Origin: Pseudomonas sp. MN1F
GTDB taxonomy: Bacteria > Pseudomonadota > Gammaproteobacteria > Pseudomonadales > Pseudomonadaceae
Reading direction: 5' to 3'
Assembly (NCBI RefSeq): GCF_009391885.1
Contig: NZ_VZII01000009.1
Location: 1-64,000, forward strand
DNA: 64,000 nucleotides
Position 1 is the first letter of the stretch; each line of letters opens with the position of its first letter. Shown here in pieces: positions 52,610-63,088 of this stretch. A program made the position numbers and the translations under genes. The notes under the pieces were generated by a model that was given only the letters and a program-made list of their open reading frames with translations, ran no database searches and had not been told where the DNA came from.

Positions 52610-53805
52610 GTCGGGTCAACCTGGCGATCATCGGCGGTGGCCTGGTGGGCGCAAGCCTGGCGCTGGCCCTGCAGGCCGGCGCCAAGGCGCGGGGCTGGAA
52701 GATCCTGCTGATCGAGCCGTTCGCCCCCGGCGACAGCTTCCAGCCCAGCTACGATGCACGCTCCTCGGCGCTGTCGTTCGGCACCCGGCAGATCTACCAG
52801 CACCTTGGCCTGTGGCAGACCATCAGCCCGCGTGCCGAGCCGATCCGGCAGATCCAGGTTTCCGACCGTGGCCGCTTCGGCGCCACCCGCCTGGACGCCC
52901 TGGAAGAAGGCGTGCCGGCTCTGGGGTACGTGGTGGAGAACGCCTGGCTCGGCCAATGCCTGTGGCAAGGGCTGGACAGCGAGGTAGTGAGCTGGCGCTG
53001 CCCCGCCGAGGTGAAGGCGATGCAGGCCATCGAAGGTGGTTACCGCCTGCTGCTGGACGACGACACCAGCCTGGAATGCGACCTGGCAGTGCTGGCTGAC
53101 GGTGGCCGCTCCGGCCTGCGTGAGCAACTGGGTATCCATGTGCGCCGTACGCCCTACGAGCAGAGCGCGCTGATCGCCAACATCACCCCAGGCGAGGCCC
53201 ACTGCGGCCAAGCCTTCGAGCGTTTTACCGAGCAAGGCCCGATGGCGTTGCTGCCATTGCCGGACAACCGCTGCGCGCTGGTCTGGACGCGGCAAGGGAT
53301 GGATGCCCGGCGCCTGGCCGAAATCGACGAGCGCAGCTTCCTGCGGGAGCTGCAGGATGCCTTTGGTTATCGCCTCGGCGCCCTGCGCCAGGTCGGTGCC
53401 CGGCATCTCTACCCGCTGGCGCTGATCGAAGCCCAGGAGCAGGTACGCCCACATCTGGTGGTGCTGGGCAACGCTGCGCACAGCCTGCACCCGATCGCCG
53501 GGCAGGGCTTCAACCTGTCGCTGCGTGACGTGCAGTCGCTGGCCGATGCGCTGCTGGCCGGCCCGCAGCACCCAGGCGATCTCGCCACCCTGCAGGCCTA
53601 TCACCAGCGCCAGCGCCTCGACCAGGCCCTGACCATCGGCTTCTCCGACCAGGTCACCCGCCTGTTCGGCAGCAACCAGCCGCTGCTGGCTGCCGGGCGC
53701 AATATCGGCCTGCTCGGGCTCGACCTGTTGCCACCGGCAAAAAGCTGGTTCGCCCGCCAGGCCATGGGCCTTGGCACCCGCCCCGATCCGCGGGGCCAGG
53801 CATGA
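52606..53805 (+). CDS. ubiH: UbiH, 2-octaprenyl-6-methoxyphenol hydroxylase family
   Basis: 399 residues. FAD-binding GxGxxG (IIGGGLVGASLALAL), the DG motif (VLADGGRSGLR) and the second FAD motif as VVLGNAAHSLHPIAGQGFN. The GNAAH variant of GDAAH is normal for UbiH. It hydroxylates the ubiquinone ring. Overlaps pepP and the DUF4442 gene by 4 bp each. Confidence 0.94.
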   Translation: MSRVNLAIIGGGLVGASLALALQAGAKARGWKILLIEPFAPGDSFQPSYDARSSALSFGTRQIYQHLGLWQTISPRAEPIRQIQVSDRGRFGATRLDALEEGVPALGYVVENAWLGQCLWQGLDSEVVSWRCPAEVKAMQAIEGGYRLLLDDDTSLECDLAVLADGGRSGLREQLGIHVRRTPYEQSALIANITPGEAHCGQAFERFTEQGPMALLPLPDNRCALVWTRQGMDARRLAEIDERSFLRELQDAFGYRLGALRQVGARHLYPLALIEAQEQVRPHLVVLGNAAHSLHPIAGQGFNLSLRDVQSLADALLAGPQHPGDLATLQAYHQRQRLDQALTIGFSDQVTRLFGSNQPLLAAGRNIGLLGLDLLPPAKSWFARQAMGLGTRPDPRGQA

Positions 53806-54284
53806 GCAGCCCGCGCAGGCTGGCGCGCCGGGCGCGCATGTTGCGCTGGCTGCTGAATTTCTACCCGCCGTACCTCGGCGCTGGCATCCACATCCAGCAC
53901 ATCAGCCCGGACATGCGCAGCGTCAAGGTACGCATGAAGCTGACCCGCTGGAACCGCAATTACGTCGGCACCCAGTTCGGCGGCAGCCTGTACTCGATGG
54001 TCGACCCGTTCTACATGCTGCTGCTGATCGAGCAACTGGGCCGCGAGTACATCGTCTGGGACAAGGCCGCCAGCATCGATTTCATTGCGCCGGGCAAAGG
54101 CACGGTGTACGCCGAATTCCACGTCGATGACGCGCTGCTGGGCGAGATCCGCCAGCAGACCGCCACCGGCAAGAAGTACCTGCCGCGTGTGCAGGTCGAT
54201 ATCCGTGACGAAGCCGGCGAGCTTGTGGCACGAGTCGATAAAACCCTATACGTGCGGCTCAAGCCGCAAGCGAGGCAGGCGTAA
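53802..54284 (+). CDS. DUF4442 hotdog-fold protein
   Basis: 160 residues with a thioesterase-like hotdog pattern (WNRNYVGTQFGGSLYSMVDPFYMLLLIEQLG, and VWDKAASIDFIAPGKGTVYAEF). It lies between two ubiquinone hydroxylase genes with an overlap and a 3-bp gap. A role on an acyl-CoA or a quinone precursor is possible but not shown. Confidence 0.85.
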   Translation: MSSPRRLARRARMLRWLLNFYPPYLGAGIHIQHISPDMRSVKVRMKLTRWNRNYVGTQFGGSLYSMVDPFYMLLLIEQLGREYIVWDKAASIDFIAPGKGTVYAEFHVDDALLGEIRQQTATGKKYLPRVQVDIRDEAGELVARVDKTLYVRLKPQARQA

Positions 54285-54287
54285 GGC

Positions 54288-55511
54288 ATGGAAATGCGCG
54301 CAGATCTGTTGATTGTCGGTGCCGGTATGGTCGGCAGCGCACTGGCCCTGGCGCTTCGCCACAGCGGCCTGGAGATTCTCCTGCTCGATGGCGGCCCGCT
54401 GTCGGTCAAACCGTTCGACGGTGCCGCACCGTTCGAGCCACGGGTCAGTGCCCTGTCGGCGGCCAGCCAGCGCATTCTCGAGCGCCTGGGTGCCTGGGAC
54501 GGTATCGCCGGGCGGCGCGTGTCGCCGTATTCCGACATGCATGTGTGGGACGGCAGCGGTACCGGTCAGATTCATTTCTCGGCAGCCAGCGTACATGCCC
54601 AGGTGCTCGGCCATATCGTCGAGAACCGGGTAGTGCAGGACGGTCTGCTGGAACGCCTGCACGACAGCGACATCGGCCTGTTGCCCAATGCCCGCCTGGA
54701 GCAGCTGCGCCGCTCCGGTGACGAATGGCTGCTGACCCTGGCCGATGGCCGCCAGCTGCGTACACCGCTGGTGGTGGCTGCCGACGGCGCCAACTCGGCG
54801 GTGCGCCGGCTGGCCGGCTGCGAGACCCGCGAGTGGGATTACCTGCACCACGCGATCGTCACCAGCGTGCGCTGCAGCGCCGCGCACCAGGCCACCGCCT
54901 GGCAGCGCTTCACCGACGAGGGGCCGCTGGCGTTCCTGCCGCTGTCGCGTGACGGCAAGCAGGACTGGTGCTCGATCGTCTGGTCGACGACCCCGGAGCA
55001 GGCCGAGCAGATCATGGCGTTGGATGACCAGGCCTTCCTCAAGGCCCTGGAGCGCGCCTTCGAGGGGCGCCTGGGCGATGTGCTGGAGGCCGACCCGCGC
55101 GTCTGCGTGCCGTTGCGCCAGCGCCACGCCAAGCGCTACGTGGACGAAGGGCTGGTGCTGATCAGTGATGCCGCGCACACCATTCACCCGTTGGCCGGGC
55201 AGGGCGTCAACCTGGGCTTCCTCGATGCTGCGGTGCTGGCCGAGGTGCTGGAGAATGCCTGCGAGCGCGGCGAGCGCTTGGCGGATGTGAAGGTGCTCAG
55301 CCGTTATGAGCGCCGGCGCATGCCGCACAACCTGGCGTTGATGGCGGCGATGGAAGGCTTCGAGCGGCTGTTCCAGGCCAATCCGTTGCCGTTGCGCTGG
55401 TTGAGAAACAGCGGGTTGAAGCTGGTGGAACAGATGCCGGAGGCCAAGGCGATGTTCGTGCGCCAGGCGCTGGGGCTTACGGGTGACCTGCCGGATCTTG
55501 CCAAGGCTTGA
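54288..55511 (+). CDS. ubiI: UbiI/VisC-type FAD monooxygenase of ubiquinone synthesis
   Basis: 407 residues from the ATG at 54288 (ATG 54294 is possible). FAD motifs [33 protein letters not shown] and [23 protein letters not shown]. Together with UbiH it supplies ring hydroxylations. Whether it acts at C5 (UbiI) or at another position cannot be decided from sequence alone; I use ubiI as the closest family name. Confidence 0.88.
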   Translation: MEMRADLLIVGAGMVGSALALALRHSGLEILLLDGGPLSVKPFDGAAPFEPRVSALSAASQRILERLGAWDGIAGRRVSPYSDMHVWDGSGTGQIHFSAASVHAQVLGHIVENRVVQDGLLERLHDSDIGLLPNARLEQLRRSGDEWLLTLADGRQLRTPLVVAADGANSAVRRLAGCETREWDYLHHAIVTSVRCSAAHQATAWQRFTDEGPLAFLPLSRDGKQDWCSIVWSTTPEQAEQIMALDDQAFLKALERAFEGRLGDVLEADPRVCVPLRQRHAKRYVDEGLVLISDAAHTIHPLAGQGVNLGFLDAAVLAEVLENACERGERLADVKVLSRYERRRMPHNLALMAAMEGFERLFQANPLPLRWLRNSGLKLVEQMPEAKAMFVRQALGLTGDLPDLAKA

Positions 55512-55519
55512 GATCGCTG

Positions 55520-55539
55520 GGGCCGCGAAGCGGCCCTTT
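55520..55539 (+). terminator. Terminator of the ygfB-pepP-ubiHI operon
   Basis: GGGCCGC (55520-55526) pairs with GCGGCCC (55530-55536) around GAA, followed by TTT, 9 bp after the ubiI stop. Confidence 0.85.
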
Positions 55540-55572
55540 GCAACATCCGGTAACTGCTCGGATGATGAGTCG

Positions 55573-55595
55573 GAAAATGGGATTCACTACCATTT
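55573..55595. promoter_or_regulatory. Candidate Fur box upstream of the iron-binding protein gene
   Basis: GAAAATGGGATTCACTACC (55573-55591) agrees with the 19-bp Fur consensus at 13 positions by hand count. A perfect AAATGG/CCATTT inverted repeat (55575-55580 with 55590-55595) overlaps it. It is 37 bp upstream of the start codon of a ferric-iron transporter gene, where Fur repression is expected. Confidence 0.6.
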
Positions 55596-55627
55596 GCACC
55601 TCTCATACGATCCGAGGAGTGCTTTCC

Positions 55628-56629
55628 ATGTTGCCACGCAAGCCCCTACTGGCCGCCCTGGCCCTGACCCTGTTCGGCGGCACCGCCCAGGCCGCGGACG
55701 AAGTGGTGGTGTACTCCTCGCGCATCGACGAGCTGATCAAGCCGGTATTCGACGCCTACACCGCCGAGACCGGGGTCAAGGTGAAGTTCATCACCGACAA
55801 GGAAGCCCCGCTGATGCAGCGCATCAAGGCCGAGGGCGAGAACGGTGTGGCCGACCTGCTGCTCACCGTCGATGCCGGCAACCTGTGGCAAGCCGAGCAG
55901 ATGGGCATCCTGCAGCCGATCAAGTCCGACATCATCGACCAGAACATCCCGCCACAGTACCGCGCCTCGTCCCATGACTGGACCGGCCTTAGCCTGCGCG
56001 CGCGGACCATCGTCTACTCCACCGAGCGGGTCAAACCGGCCGAACTGACCACCTACGAAGCCCTTGCCGACAAGCACTGGGAAGGCCGCCTGTGCCTGCG
56101 CACGGCGAAGAAGGTGTACAACCAATCGCTGACTGCCACGCTGATCGAGAACCACGGTGAGGCCAAGGCCGAGCAGATCGTCAAAGGCTGGGTCGGCAAC
56201 CTGGCCACCGATGTGTTCTCCGACGACAACTCGGTGATCCAGGCCATCGAGGCTGGCCAGTGCGATGTCGGCGTGGTCAACACCTACTACTACGGTCGCC
56301 TGCACGCCCAGAACCCGAAATTGCCGGTGAAGATCTTCTGGCCCAACCAGGGCGACCGTGGCGTGCACGTCAACCTGTCGGGCATCGGCCTGACCAAGCA
56401 TGCACCGCACCCGGAAGCCGCCAAGCAGCTGGTCGAGTGGATGACCGGCGAGAAAGCGCAGAAGCTGTTCGCCGACATCAACCAGGAGTTCCCGGCCAAC
56501 CCGAAGGTCAAACCGTCGGCTGAAGTGGCGGCCTGGGGCAGCTTCAAGGCTGACAGCATTCCCGTGGAAGTGGCCGGCAAGCGCCAGGCCGAGGCCATTC
56601 GCCTGATGGATCGCGCTGGCTGGAACTAA
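55628..56629 (+). CDS. Ferric iron ABC transporter substrate-binding protein (FbpA/FutA family)
   Basis: 333 residues from the ATG at 55628, with GAGGAG upstream. Signal peptide [23 protein letters not shown]. Mature start [21 protein letters not shown] is typical, and the NTYYYGRL cluster supplies the paired tyrosines that bind Fe(III). It hands ferric iron to the permease encoded next. No ATPase gene is in the window, so the ATPase must be elsewhere. Confidence 0.93.
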   Translation: MLPRKPLLAALALTLFGGTAQAADEVVVYSSRIDELIKPVFDAYTAETGVKVKFITDKEAPLMQRIKAEGENGVADLLLTVDAGNLWQAEQMGILQPIKSDIIDQNIPPQYRASSHDWTGLSLRARTIVYSTERVKPAELTTYEALADKHWEGRLCLRTAKKVYNQSLTATLIENHGEAKAEQIVKGWVGNLATDVFSDDNSVIQAIEAGQCDVGVVNTYYYGRLHAQNPKLPVKIFWPNQGDRGVHVNLSGIGLTKHAPHPEAAKQLVEWMTGEKAQKLFADINQEFPANPKVKPSAEVAAWGSFKADSIPVEVAGKRQAEAIRLMDRAGWN

Positions 56630-56666
56630 GCGCCCGGCTTTAAGCTTCCGGGGCCTGTCAGGGCCC

Positions 56667-56749
56667 TTTCGCGGGTAAACCCGCTCCACAGGAACACCAC
56701 CGCCCTTCAGGATGGCGCAAAACCCTGTGGGAGCGGGTTTACCCGCGAA
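56667..56749. repeat. Inverted REP pair between the binding protein and permease genes
   Basis: Two REP units of about 26 bp face each other: 56667-56692 (with GCGGGTAAACCCGCTCCACAGG) and 56724-56749 (with CCTGTGGGAGCGGGTTTACC). They differ by one missing C. This sits inside the iron-uptake operon and could reduce permease expression relative to the binding protein. Confidence 0.85.
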
Positions 56750-56789
56750 CGACCGCGCAGCGGTCGCCACCGCAATCGAGAATTCAACC

Positions 56790-58412
56790 TTGCCCCACAC
56801 CCCCCAACGCCGCTGGTACCTCCCGGTCACCTTGACCGCCGCCCTGGTCCTTCTGCCCCTGAGCGTGCTGCTGCTGTCCTGGCAGTCGGTCGACCTGCAG
56901 ATCTGGTCGCACCTGCTCGACACCCAGATGGCCCGCCTGCTGGGCAATACCGCGACCCTGGTGGTCGGCGTTGGCATCGGCGTCACCCTGCTCGGCGTCA
57001 GCCTGGCCTGGCTTACCAGCCTCTGCGAGTTCCCCGGCCGGCGCTGGCTGGACTGGGCACTGATGCTGCCGTTCGCCATCCCGGCCTACGTGCTGGCCTT
57101 CGTCTTCGTCGGCCTGCTCGACTTTGCTGGCCCCGTGCAGAGTGCCTTGCGCGAGGTATTCGGGCCGATGCGCCTGCCACGGGTACGCTCCACCGGTGGG
57201 GTGATCATCGTCCTGGTGCTGGTGTTCTACCCCTATGTCTACCTGCTGGCGCGCACGGCATTCCTGGCCCAGGGCAAGGGCTTGATGGAGGCCGCGCGGG
57301 TATTGGGCCTGTCGCCCCTGCAAGCCTTCTGGCGGGTGGCCCTGCCGATGGCGCGGCCAGCGATTGGTGCGGGCATCGCCCTGGCGTTGATGGAGACCCT
57401 GGCCGATTTCGGCGCAGTGGCTGTGTTCAACTTCGATACCTTCACCACGGCCATCTACAAGACCTGGTACGGTTTCTTCAGCCTGTCCAGCGCGGCCCAG
57501 CTGGCCAGCCTGCTGCTGTTGGCGGTGATGCTGGTGCTGTACGGCGAGCGCCGCGCGCGTGGCGCGACCCGCAGCGGCAACGAGCGCCCACGCGGGCAGG
57601 CGCTCTATCACTTGCGCGGGGTCAAGGCGCTGCTGGCCAGCGGCTGGTGCATGCTGGTGTTCGCCTGCGCATTCGTCATCCCACTGCTGCAGTTGCTGGT
57701 GTGGTGCTGGCAGCGCGGCCGGCATGATCTGGACGAGCGGTATGTCGGGCTGGTGCTGCACACGTTGTACCTGGGCTGCATGGCTGCGTTGATCACCGTT
57801 TGCGTGGCGCTGCTGCTGGCCTTCGCCCGCCGTCAGGCGCCGACGGGCGGTATTCGCGCCGGCGTCGGCCTGGCCAACCTGGGCTATGCCTTGCCCGGCT
57901 CTGTGCTGGCGGTGGCGATCATGCTGGCGTTCAGTTACCTGGACAATCAGCTGGTCATTCCCCTGTCCACTTGGTTGGGGGGGGCGGGCAAGCCGCTGTT
58001 GCTGGGCAGTCTGGCGGCCTTGCTGCTGGCTTACCTGGTGCGCTTCATTGCTGTGGCCTATGGCCCGCTGGAGAGCAGCCTGGAACGTATACGCCCCTCG
58101 TTGCCGGAGGCTTCGCGCAGCCTCGGCGTCGGTGGCGTGGGGTTGTTTTTCAAGGTGTATCTGCCGCTGCTGGTACCCGGGGCCTTGAGCGCTGCGTTGC
58201 TGGTGTTCGTCGATGTGCTCAAGGAAATGCCCGCCACCTTGCTGATGCGCCCGTTCGGCTGGGACACCCTGGCGGTCAGGGTGTTCGAGATGACCAGCGA
58301 AGGCGAATGGGCACGCGCCTCGCTGCCGGCGCTGACGTTGGTGCTGGTGGGGCTGTTGCCGGTCATCGGGCTGATCCGCCGTTCGGCTCGTCGTCCGGGT
58401 CACAGTCACTGA
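56790..58412 (+). CDS. Ferric iron ABC transporter permease (FbpB family)
   Basis: 540 residues, about twelve membrane helices in two homologous halves, each with a BPD_transp_1 EAA loop (first near AARVLGLSPLQAFWRVALPMARPAI, second near SRSLGVGGVGLFFKVYLPLL). I prefer TTG 56790 as the start. The open frame from 56712 runs through a REP unit and adds 26 residues with no family resemblance. It works with the binding protein upstream. Confidence 0.9.
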   Translation: MPHTPQRRWYLPVTLTAALVLLPLSVLLLSWQSVDLQIWSHLLDTQMARLLGNTATLVVGVGIGVTLLGVSLAWLTSLCEFPGRRWLDWALMLPFAIPAYVLAFVFVGLLDFAGPVQSALREVFGPMRLPRVRSTGGVIIVLVLVFYPYVYLLARTAFLAQGKGLMEAARVLGLSPLQAFWRVALPMARPAIGAGIALALMETLADFGAVAVFNFDTFTTAIYKTWYGFFSLSSAAQLASLLLLAVMLVLYGERRARGATRSGNERPRGQALYHLRGVKALLASGWCMLVFACAFVIPLLQLLVWCWQRGRHDLDERYVGLVLHTLYLGCMAALITVCVALLLAFARRQAPTGGIRAGVGLANLGYALPGSVLAVAIMLAFSYLDNQLVIPLSTWLGGAGKPLLLGSLAALLLAYLVRFIAVAYGPLESSLERIRPSLPEASRSLGVGGVGLFFKVYLPLLVPGALSAALLVFVDVLKEMPATLLMRPFGWDTLAVRVFEMTSEGEWARASLPALTLVLVGLLPVIGLIRRSARRPGHSH

Positions 58413-58535
58413 GGATGCCAGCTTGCGCCCTTGCGGCTACAATGCGCGGCATTCGCGCGGCGGGTCCTACAAGAAGAGCTGACGATCAAACGTCATCGAC
58501 CGCTGCCGCTTCGCCACGCCCGGAAGGAGAAACCC

Positions 58536-59618
58536 ATGGGACAGCGCACGCTTTTGTACGACTTGCACCTGGCGCTCGGCGCCAAGACGGTCGATTTCGG
58601 CGGCTGGGACATGCCGCTGCATTATGGCTCGCAGGTCGAGGAGCACCATCAGGTGCGCAGCGACTGTGGTGTCTTCGATGTTTCCCACATGACGGTCATC
58701 GACATCGCAGGTGACGATGCCACACCTTGGCTGCAGCGTCTGCTGGCCAACGACGTGGCCCGTCTCGACGGCACCGGCAAGGCGCTGTACAGCCCTTTGC
58801 TCAATGAAGACGGCGGGGTCATCGACGACCTGATCGTCTACCGCACCCAGAGTGGCTACCGCCTGGTCACCAACGCGGCCACGCGGGCCAAGGTCAAGGC
58901 TTGGCTGGAGCGGCAGAGCGCCGGTTTCAGTGTCTCGTTCGACGTTCGTCCCGACCTCGCCATCCTCGCCATCCAGGGGCCCCACGCCCGCGAGAGAGTC
59001 GCTGAGCTGCTGAGCCCCGCACGCGCCGCGCTGATCCGTGAATTGCGCCCGTTCGAAGGTGTTGCCGAAGGTGACTGGTTCATCGCCCGCACCGGCTACA
59101 CCGGTGAAGACGGCCTGGAAATCATCCTGCCGGGTGATCAGGCCGTCGCCTTCTTCAACGACCTGGTCGGCGCCGGTATTGCGCCGAGCGGCTTGGGCGC
59201 CCGCGATACCCTGCGCCTGGAGGCCGGCATGAACCTGTATGGCCAGGACATCGATGAAAGCCACACCCCGCTGACCTCCAACCTGGGCTGGTCCATCGCC
59301 TGGGAGCCGGCTGAACGCAACTTCGTCGGCCGTGCCGGTCTGTTGGCGGAAATCGAGCGCGGTGTGCAGGAAAAACTGGTTGGCCTGGTGCTCGAAGAGC
59401 GCGGTGTTCTGCGTGCCCACCAGGTGGTGCGTGTAGCCGGGATTGGCGAAGGGGAGATCACCAGTGGTAGTTTCTCGCCTACGCTGAGCAAATCCATCGC
59501 CCTGGCGCGCGTGCCCATGGCGACCGGTGACCGTGCCGAGGTCGAGATCCGCGGCAAATGGTACCCGGTGCGGGTGGTCAAACCGACCTTCGTGCGCCAT
59601 GGCAAGATTCTGATCTGA
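58536..59618 (+). CDS. gcvT: Glycine cleavage system T protein (aminomethyltransferase)
   Basis: 360 residues from the ATG at 58536, with AAGGAG 8 nt upstream. Blocks such as [32 protein letters not shown] and [13 protein letters not shown] are standard. It moves the methylene group from the H-protein to tetrahydrofolate and releases ammonia. Followed by gcvH 48 bp later. I see no glycine riboswitch pattern in the 123-bp leader. Confidence 0.97.
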   Translation: MGQRTLLYDLHLALGAKTVDFGGWDMPLHYGSQVEEHHQVRSDCGVFDVSHMTVIDIAGDDATPWLQRLLANDVARLDGTGKALYSPLLNEDGGVIDDLIVYRTQSGYRLVTNAATRAKVKAWLERQSAGFSVSFDVRPDLAILAIQGPHARERVAELLSPARAALIRELRPFEGVAEGDWFIARTGYTGEDGLEIILPGDQAVAFFNDLVGAGIAPSGLGARDTLRLEAGMNLYGQDIDESHTPLTSNLGWSIAWEPAERNFVGRAGLLAEIERGVQEKLVGLVLEERGVLRAHQVVRVAGIGEGEITSGSFSPTLSKSIALARVPMATGDRAEVEIRGKWYPVRVVKPTFVRHGKILI

Positions 59619-59666
59619 ACATTCAACGGCGGGCCGAACCGCTGACCCAAACGAGGAATTCAAGAC

Positions 59667-60050
59667 ATGAGCAATATCCCCGCCGATCTGCGTTTCGCCG
59701 AAAGCCACGAGTGGGCGCGCCTGGAAGCTGATGGCACTGTCACCGTCGGCATCAGCGACCACGCCCAGCAAGCGCTGGGTGACGTGGTATTCGTCGAACT
59801 GGCTGAAGTCGGCAAGGTGTTCGCTGTTGGCGACGCTGCTGGCGTGGTCGAGTCGGTCAAGGCCGCTTCCGACATCTACGCCCCGGTTGCCGGTGAAGTG
59901 ATCGCGGTCAACGAAGAGCTTGCCGACAGCCCGGAACTGCTCAACGAACAACCTTACGATTCGTGGATCTTCAAGCTCAAGCCGAGCAATCCGGCTGATC
60001 TGGACAAGCTGCTGGATGCCGCTGGCTATAAAGCCGCTATCGGCGAGTAA
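59667..60050 (+). CDS. gcvH: Glycine cleavage system H protein
   Basis: 127 residues. Lipoate attachment Lys65 is in [15 protein letters not shown]. The lipoyl arm shuttles the aminomethyl group between the P, T and L proteins. Start preceded by GAGGAATTC. Confidence 0.97.
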   Translation: MSNIPADLRFAESHEWARLEADGTVTVGISDHAQQALGDVVFVELAEVGKVFAVGDAAGVVESVKAASDIYAPVAGEVIAVNEELADSPELLNEQPYDSWIFKLKPSNPADLDKLLDAAGYKAAIGE

Positions 60051-60064
60051 GACCGCGTTGCCTG

Positions 60065-60086
60065 CTTCGCGGCTTTAGCCGCGAAG
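60065..60086. terminator. Hairpin between gcvH and gcvP
   Basis: CTTCGCGGCT / AGCCGCGAAG, perfect 10-bp stem with a 2-nt loop, 14 bp after gcvH. REP-like. It could attenuate read-through into gcvP. Confidence 0.65.
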
Positions 60087-60131
60087 AGGCCGAGCCTGCT
60101 GAAACAAGTTTTCCCGCACCTTCGCCGATCC

Positions 60132-60173
60132 CTTCCTAGACTTATAAGTCTCCATGAGACCTGGTCTAGGAAG
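60132..60173 (+). promoter_or_regulatory. Nested hairpin over the gcvP ribosome binding site
   Basis: CTTCCTAGAC (60132-60141) pairs perfectly with GTCTAGGAAG (60164-60173), and inside it GTCTC pairs with GAGAC (60148-60152 with 60156-60160). The 3' arm holds AGGAAG, the upstream part of the purine-rich stretch before the ATG at 60185. If transcribed it would partly hide the Shine-Dalgarno. If not, it may be a protein-binding palindrome. Confidence 0.5.
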
Positions 60174-60184
60174 AGAGCGTCGAC

Positions 60185-63058
60185 ATGTCCCAGTCGCCAT
60201 CCCTGCATCAACTGCAAGAGCTCAACCCTTTCCTGCGCCGCCACCTGGGGCCCGATGCCTCGGAGCAGCAGGCAATGCTCAGCACGCTCGGCCTCAACAG
60301 CCGCAGCGAGCTGATCGAGCAGACCGTGCCGCCGGGCATCCGCTTCAACCGCGCCCTCGACCTGCCGCCAGCCCTGGATGAACAGGCTGCGTTGGCCAAG
60401 CTCGCGGGCTTCGCCGAGCAGAACCAGGTGTGGACCAGCCTCATCGGCATGGGCTACCACGGCACCGTCACGCCTACGGTCATCCTGCGCAACGTGCTGG
60501 AAAACCCCGGCTGGTACACCGCTTACACGCCCTATCAGCCGGAAATCGCCCAAGGTCGCCTGGAGGCGCTGCTCAACTTCCAGCAGATGGTCATCGACCT
60601 TACCGGGCTGGCGCTGGCTAACGCGTCATTGCTCGACGAGGCGACGGCTGCTGCCGAAGCCATGGCCTTGGCCAAACGAGTGGCGCGCAACAAGAGCAAC
60701 GCGTTCTTTGCCGATGAGCACTGCCATCCGCAGACGTTGTCGGTACTGAAAACCCGCGCCGAAGGGTTTGGTTTCCAGTTGATCGTCGACTCTGTGGATA
60801 ACCTCGCCAAACACCAGGTCTTCGGTGCCTTGCTGCAATACCCGGATACCCACGGCGAGGTGCGCGATCTGCGTCCGCTGATCGACCTGTTGCACAGCCA
60901 GCAGGCCCTCGCCTGCGTGGCCGCCGACCTGCTCAGCCTGGTGGTGCTGACACCGCCCGGCGAGCTCGGTGCCGATGTGGTGCTGGGTTCGACCCAGCGC
61001 TTTGGTGTACCGATGGGATACGGCGGCCCGCACGCGGCCTACTTCGCCTGCCGTGACGACTACAAGCGGGCGATGCCCGGGCGCATCATCGGCGTGTCCC
61101 GCGATGCCCGTGGCAACACTGCATTACGCATGGCCCTGCAGACGCGCGAGCAGCATATCCGCCGCGAAAAGGCCAACTCCAACATCTGCACCGCCCAGGT
61201 GCTGCTGGCCAACATCGCCGGTTTCTATGCGGTGTATCACGGCCCGGAAGGCCTGCAGCGCATCGCCCAGCGGGTGCACCGGCTGACCTTCGTGCTGGCC
61301 GCAGGCCTTGAGGCCAAAGGCATCAAGCGCCTCAACCAGCACTTTTTCGACACCTTGACCCTGGATGTCGGTGGCGCACAGGCAGCGATCATCGAGAGTG
61401 CCGAGGCCGCCCGCATCAACCTGCGCATCCTGGGGCGTGGCCACCTGGGCGTCAGCCTGGACGAAACCTGCAACGAAGCCACCGTGCTGCGGCTGCTGGA
61501 TATTTTCCTGGGCGTCGATCACGGCCTGGACATCGCCACGCTCGACCAGCACGCGCTGCCCGAAGGCATCCCCGCTGCGCTGGTGCGACGCACGCCGTTC
61601 CTCAGCCACCCGGTGTTCAATCTGCATCACAGCGAAACCGAGATGCTGCGCTACCTCAAGCAGCTGGAAAACAAGGACCTGGCGCTGAACCAGTCGATGA
61701 TCCCGCTCGGCTCCTGCACCATGAAGCTCAATGCCACCAGCGAGATGATCCCCATCACCTGGCCTGCGTTCGCCCAGCTTCACCCCTTTGCCCCCGCCGC
61801 ACAGGCCACGGGCTACAAGGCGATGATCGACGAGCTGGAAAGTTGGTTGTGCGCCATTACCGGCTTCGACGCCATCTGCATGCAACCCAACTCAGGCGCC
61901 CAGGGTGAATACGCAGGGCTCATGGCCATCACCCGTTATCACCGCAGCCGTCATGAGCCGCAGCGTACGCTGTGCCTGATCCCGTCGTCGGCCCACGGCA
62001 CCAACCCGGCCTCGGCGCAGATGGCGGGCATGGAGGTGGTGATCGTCGATTGCGACGATGCCGGCAACGTCGACCTCGAAGACCTCAAGGGCAAGGCCCA
62101 TGCCGCCGGGGCCAGGCTGTCGTGCCTGATGATTACCTATCCCTCGACCCATGGTGTGTACGAAGAGGGCATCCGCGAGATCTGCGAGGTGGTCCACCAG
62201 CACGGTGGCCAGGTGTACATGGATGGCGCCAACCTCAACGCCCAGGTCGGCCTGACGCGGCCGGCGGACATCGGCGCCGATGTTTCGCACATGAACCTGC
62301 ACAAGACTTTCTGTATCCCCCATGGCGGTGGTGGCCCGGGCATGGGGCCTATCGGCATCCGTGCTCATCTGAAGCCGTTCGTCGCCAGCCATCCGGTAGT
62401 GCCGGTTCCGGGCCTGGACCCGAACAACACTGCGGTCAGTGCAGCGCCCTGGGGCAGTGCGAGCATCCTGCCGATCAGCTGGATGTACATCGCCATGATG
62501 GGCCCGCAACTGGCCGATGCCAGTGAAGTGGCGATCCTCTCGGCCAATTACCTGGCCAGCCAGCTCGGCGGCGCGTTCCCGGTGCTGTATCGCGGGCGCA
62601 ACCAGCGCGTGGCGCATGAGTGCATCCTCGACCTGCGGCCGCTCAAGGCGCAGACCGGCATCACTGAGGAGGACGTTGCCAAGCGCCTGATGGACTATGG
62701 CTTCCATGCGCCGACCATGTCGTTCCCGGTGCCGGGGACCTTGATGGTGGAGCCCACTGAAAGCGAGTCCAAGGCCGAGCTGGACCGCTTCGTCGAAGCG
62801 ATGCTGGCGATTCGGGCAGAGATTGCCGAGGTGCAGGAGGGTAACTGGCCGGCAGAGGACAACCCGCTCAAGCATGCGCCGCATACCCTGGCCGATGTGC
62901 TGGCGCCGTGGACCCGGGCTTACAGCCTGGAGCAGGCGATTGCGCCCAGTGCCCACGTGCGCATGCACAAGTACTGGCCAGCGGTGAACCGGGTCGACAA
63001 CGTGTATGGGGACAGGAATCTGTTCTGTGCTTGCGTGCCGGTGGAGGCTTACCGCTGA
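60185..63058 (+). CDS. gcvP: Glycine dehydrogenase (decarboxylating), P protein
   Basis: 957 residues, the single-chain (fused P1-P2) form. The PLP lysine is Lys707 in [19 protein letters not shown]. It decarboxylates glycine and loads the aminomethyl group on GcvH. Separated from gcvH by 134 bp containing two hairpins, so it may be controlled separately from gcvTH. Confidence 0.97.
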   Translation: MSQSPSLHQLQELNPFLRRHLGPDASEQQAMLSTLGLNSRSELIEQTVPPGIRFNRALDLPPALDEQAALAKLAGFAEQNQVWTSLIGMGYHGTVTPTVILRNVLENPGWYTAYTPYQPEIAQGRLEALLNFQQMVIDLTGLALANASLLDEATAAAEAMALAKRVARNKSNAFFADEHCHPQTLSVLKTRAEGFGFQLIVDSVDNLAKHQVFGALLQYPDTHGEVRDLRPLIDLLHSQQALACVAADLLSLVVLTPPGELGADVVLGSTQRFGVPMGYGGPHAAYFACRDDYKRAMPGRIIGVSRDARGNTALRMALQTREQHIRREKANSNICTAQVLLANIAGFYAVYHGPEGLQRIAQRVHRLTFVLAAGLEAKGIKRLNQHFFDTLTLDVGGAQAAIIESAEAARINLRILGRGHLGVSLDETCNEATVLRLLDIFLGVDHGLDIATLDQHALPEGIPAALVRRTPFLSHPVFNLHHSETEMLRYLKQLENKDLALNQSMIPLGSCTMKLNATSEMIPITWPAFAQLHPFAPAAQATGYKAMIDELESWLCAITGFDAICMQPNSGAQGEYAGLMAITRYHRSRHEPQRTLCLIPSSAHGTNPASAQMAGMEVVIVDCDDAGNVDLEDLKGKAHAAGARLSCLMITYPSTHGVYEEGIREICEVVHQHGGQVYMDGANLNAQVGLTRPADIGADVSHMNLHKTFCIPHGGGGPGMGPIGIRAHLKPFVASHPVVPVPGLDPNNTAVSAAPWGSASILPISWMYIAMMGPQLADASEVAILSANYLASQLGGAFPVLYRGRNQRVAHECILDLRPLKAQTGITEEDVAKRLMDYGFHAPTMSFPVPGTLMVEPTESESKAELDRFVEAMLAIRAEIAEVQEGNWPAEDNPLKHAPHTLADVLAPWTRAYSLEQAIAPSAHVRMHKYWPAVNRVDNVYGDRNLFCACVPVEAYR

Positions 63059-63062
63059 AATC

Positions 63063-63083
63063 TGGGGGCGCAGAGCGCCCCCA
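63063..63083. terminator. Bidirectional terminator between gcvP and the DUF2388 gene
   Basis: TGGGGGCGC / GCGCCCCCA, perfect 9-bp stem with an AGA loop, in the 30-bp gap between convergent genes. Confidence 0.8.
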
Positions 63084-63088
63084 AAGTC

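Noticed and set aside
56712..56789. N-terminal extension of the iron permease from ATG 56712
   Set aside because: It is encoded by a REP unit and is not hydrophobic or family-like. The TTG at 56790 gives a normal N-terminus.
58413..58535. Glycine riboswitch before gcvT
   Set aside because: I looked for the paired GGAGAG and GCCGAAGG-type cores and found none in the 123-bp leader.
28794..63083. CRISPR array or tRNA genes
   Set aside because: The repeats seen are REP palindromes and leader copies without regular spacers. I recognised no tRNA cloverleaf in any gap.
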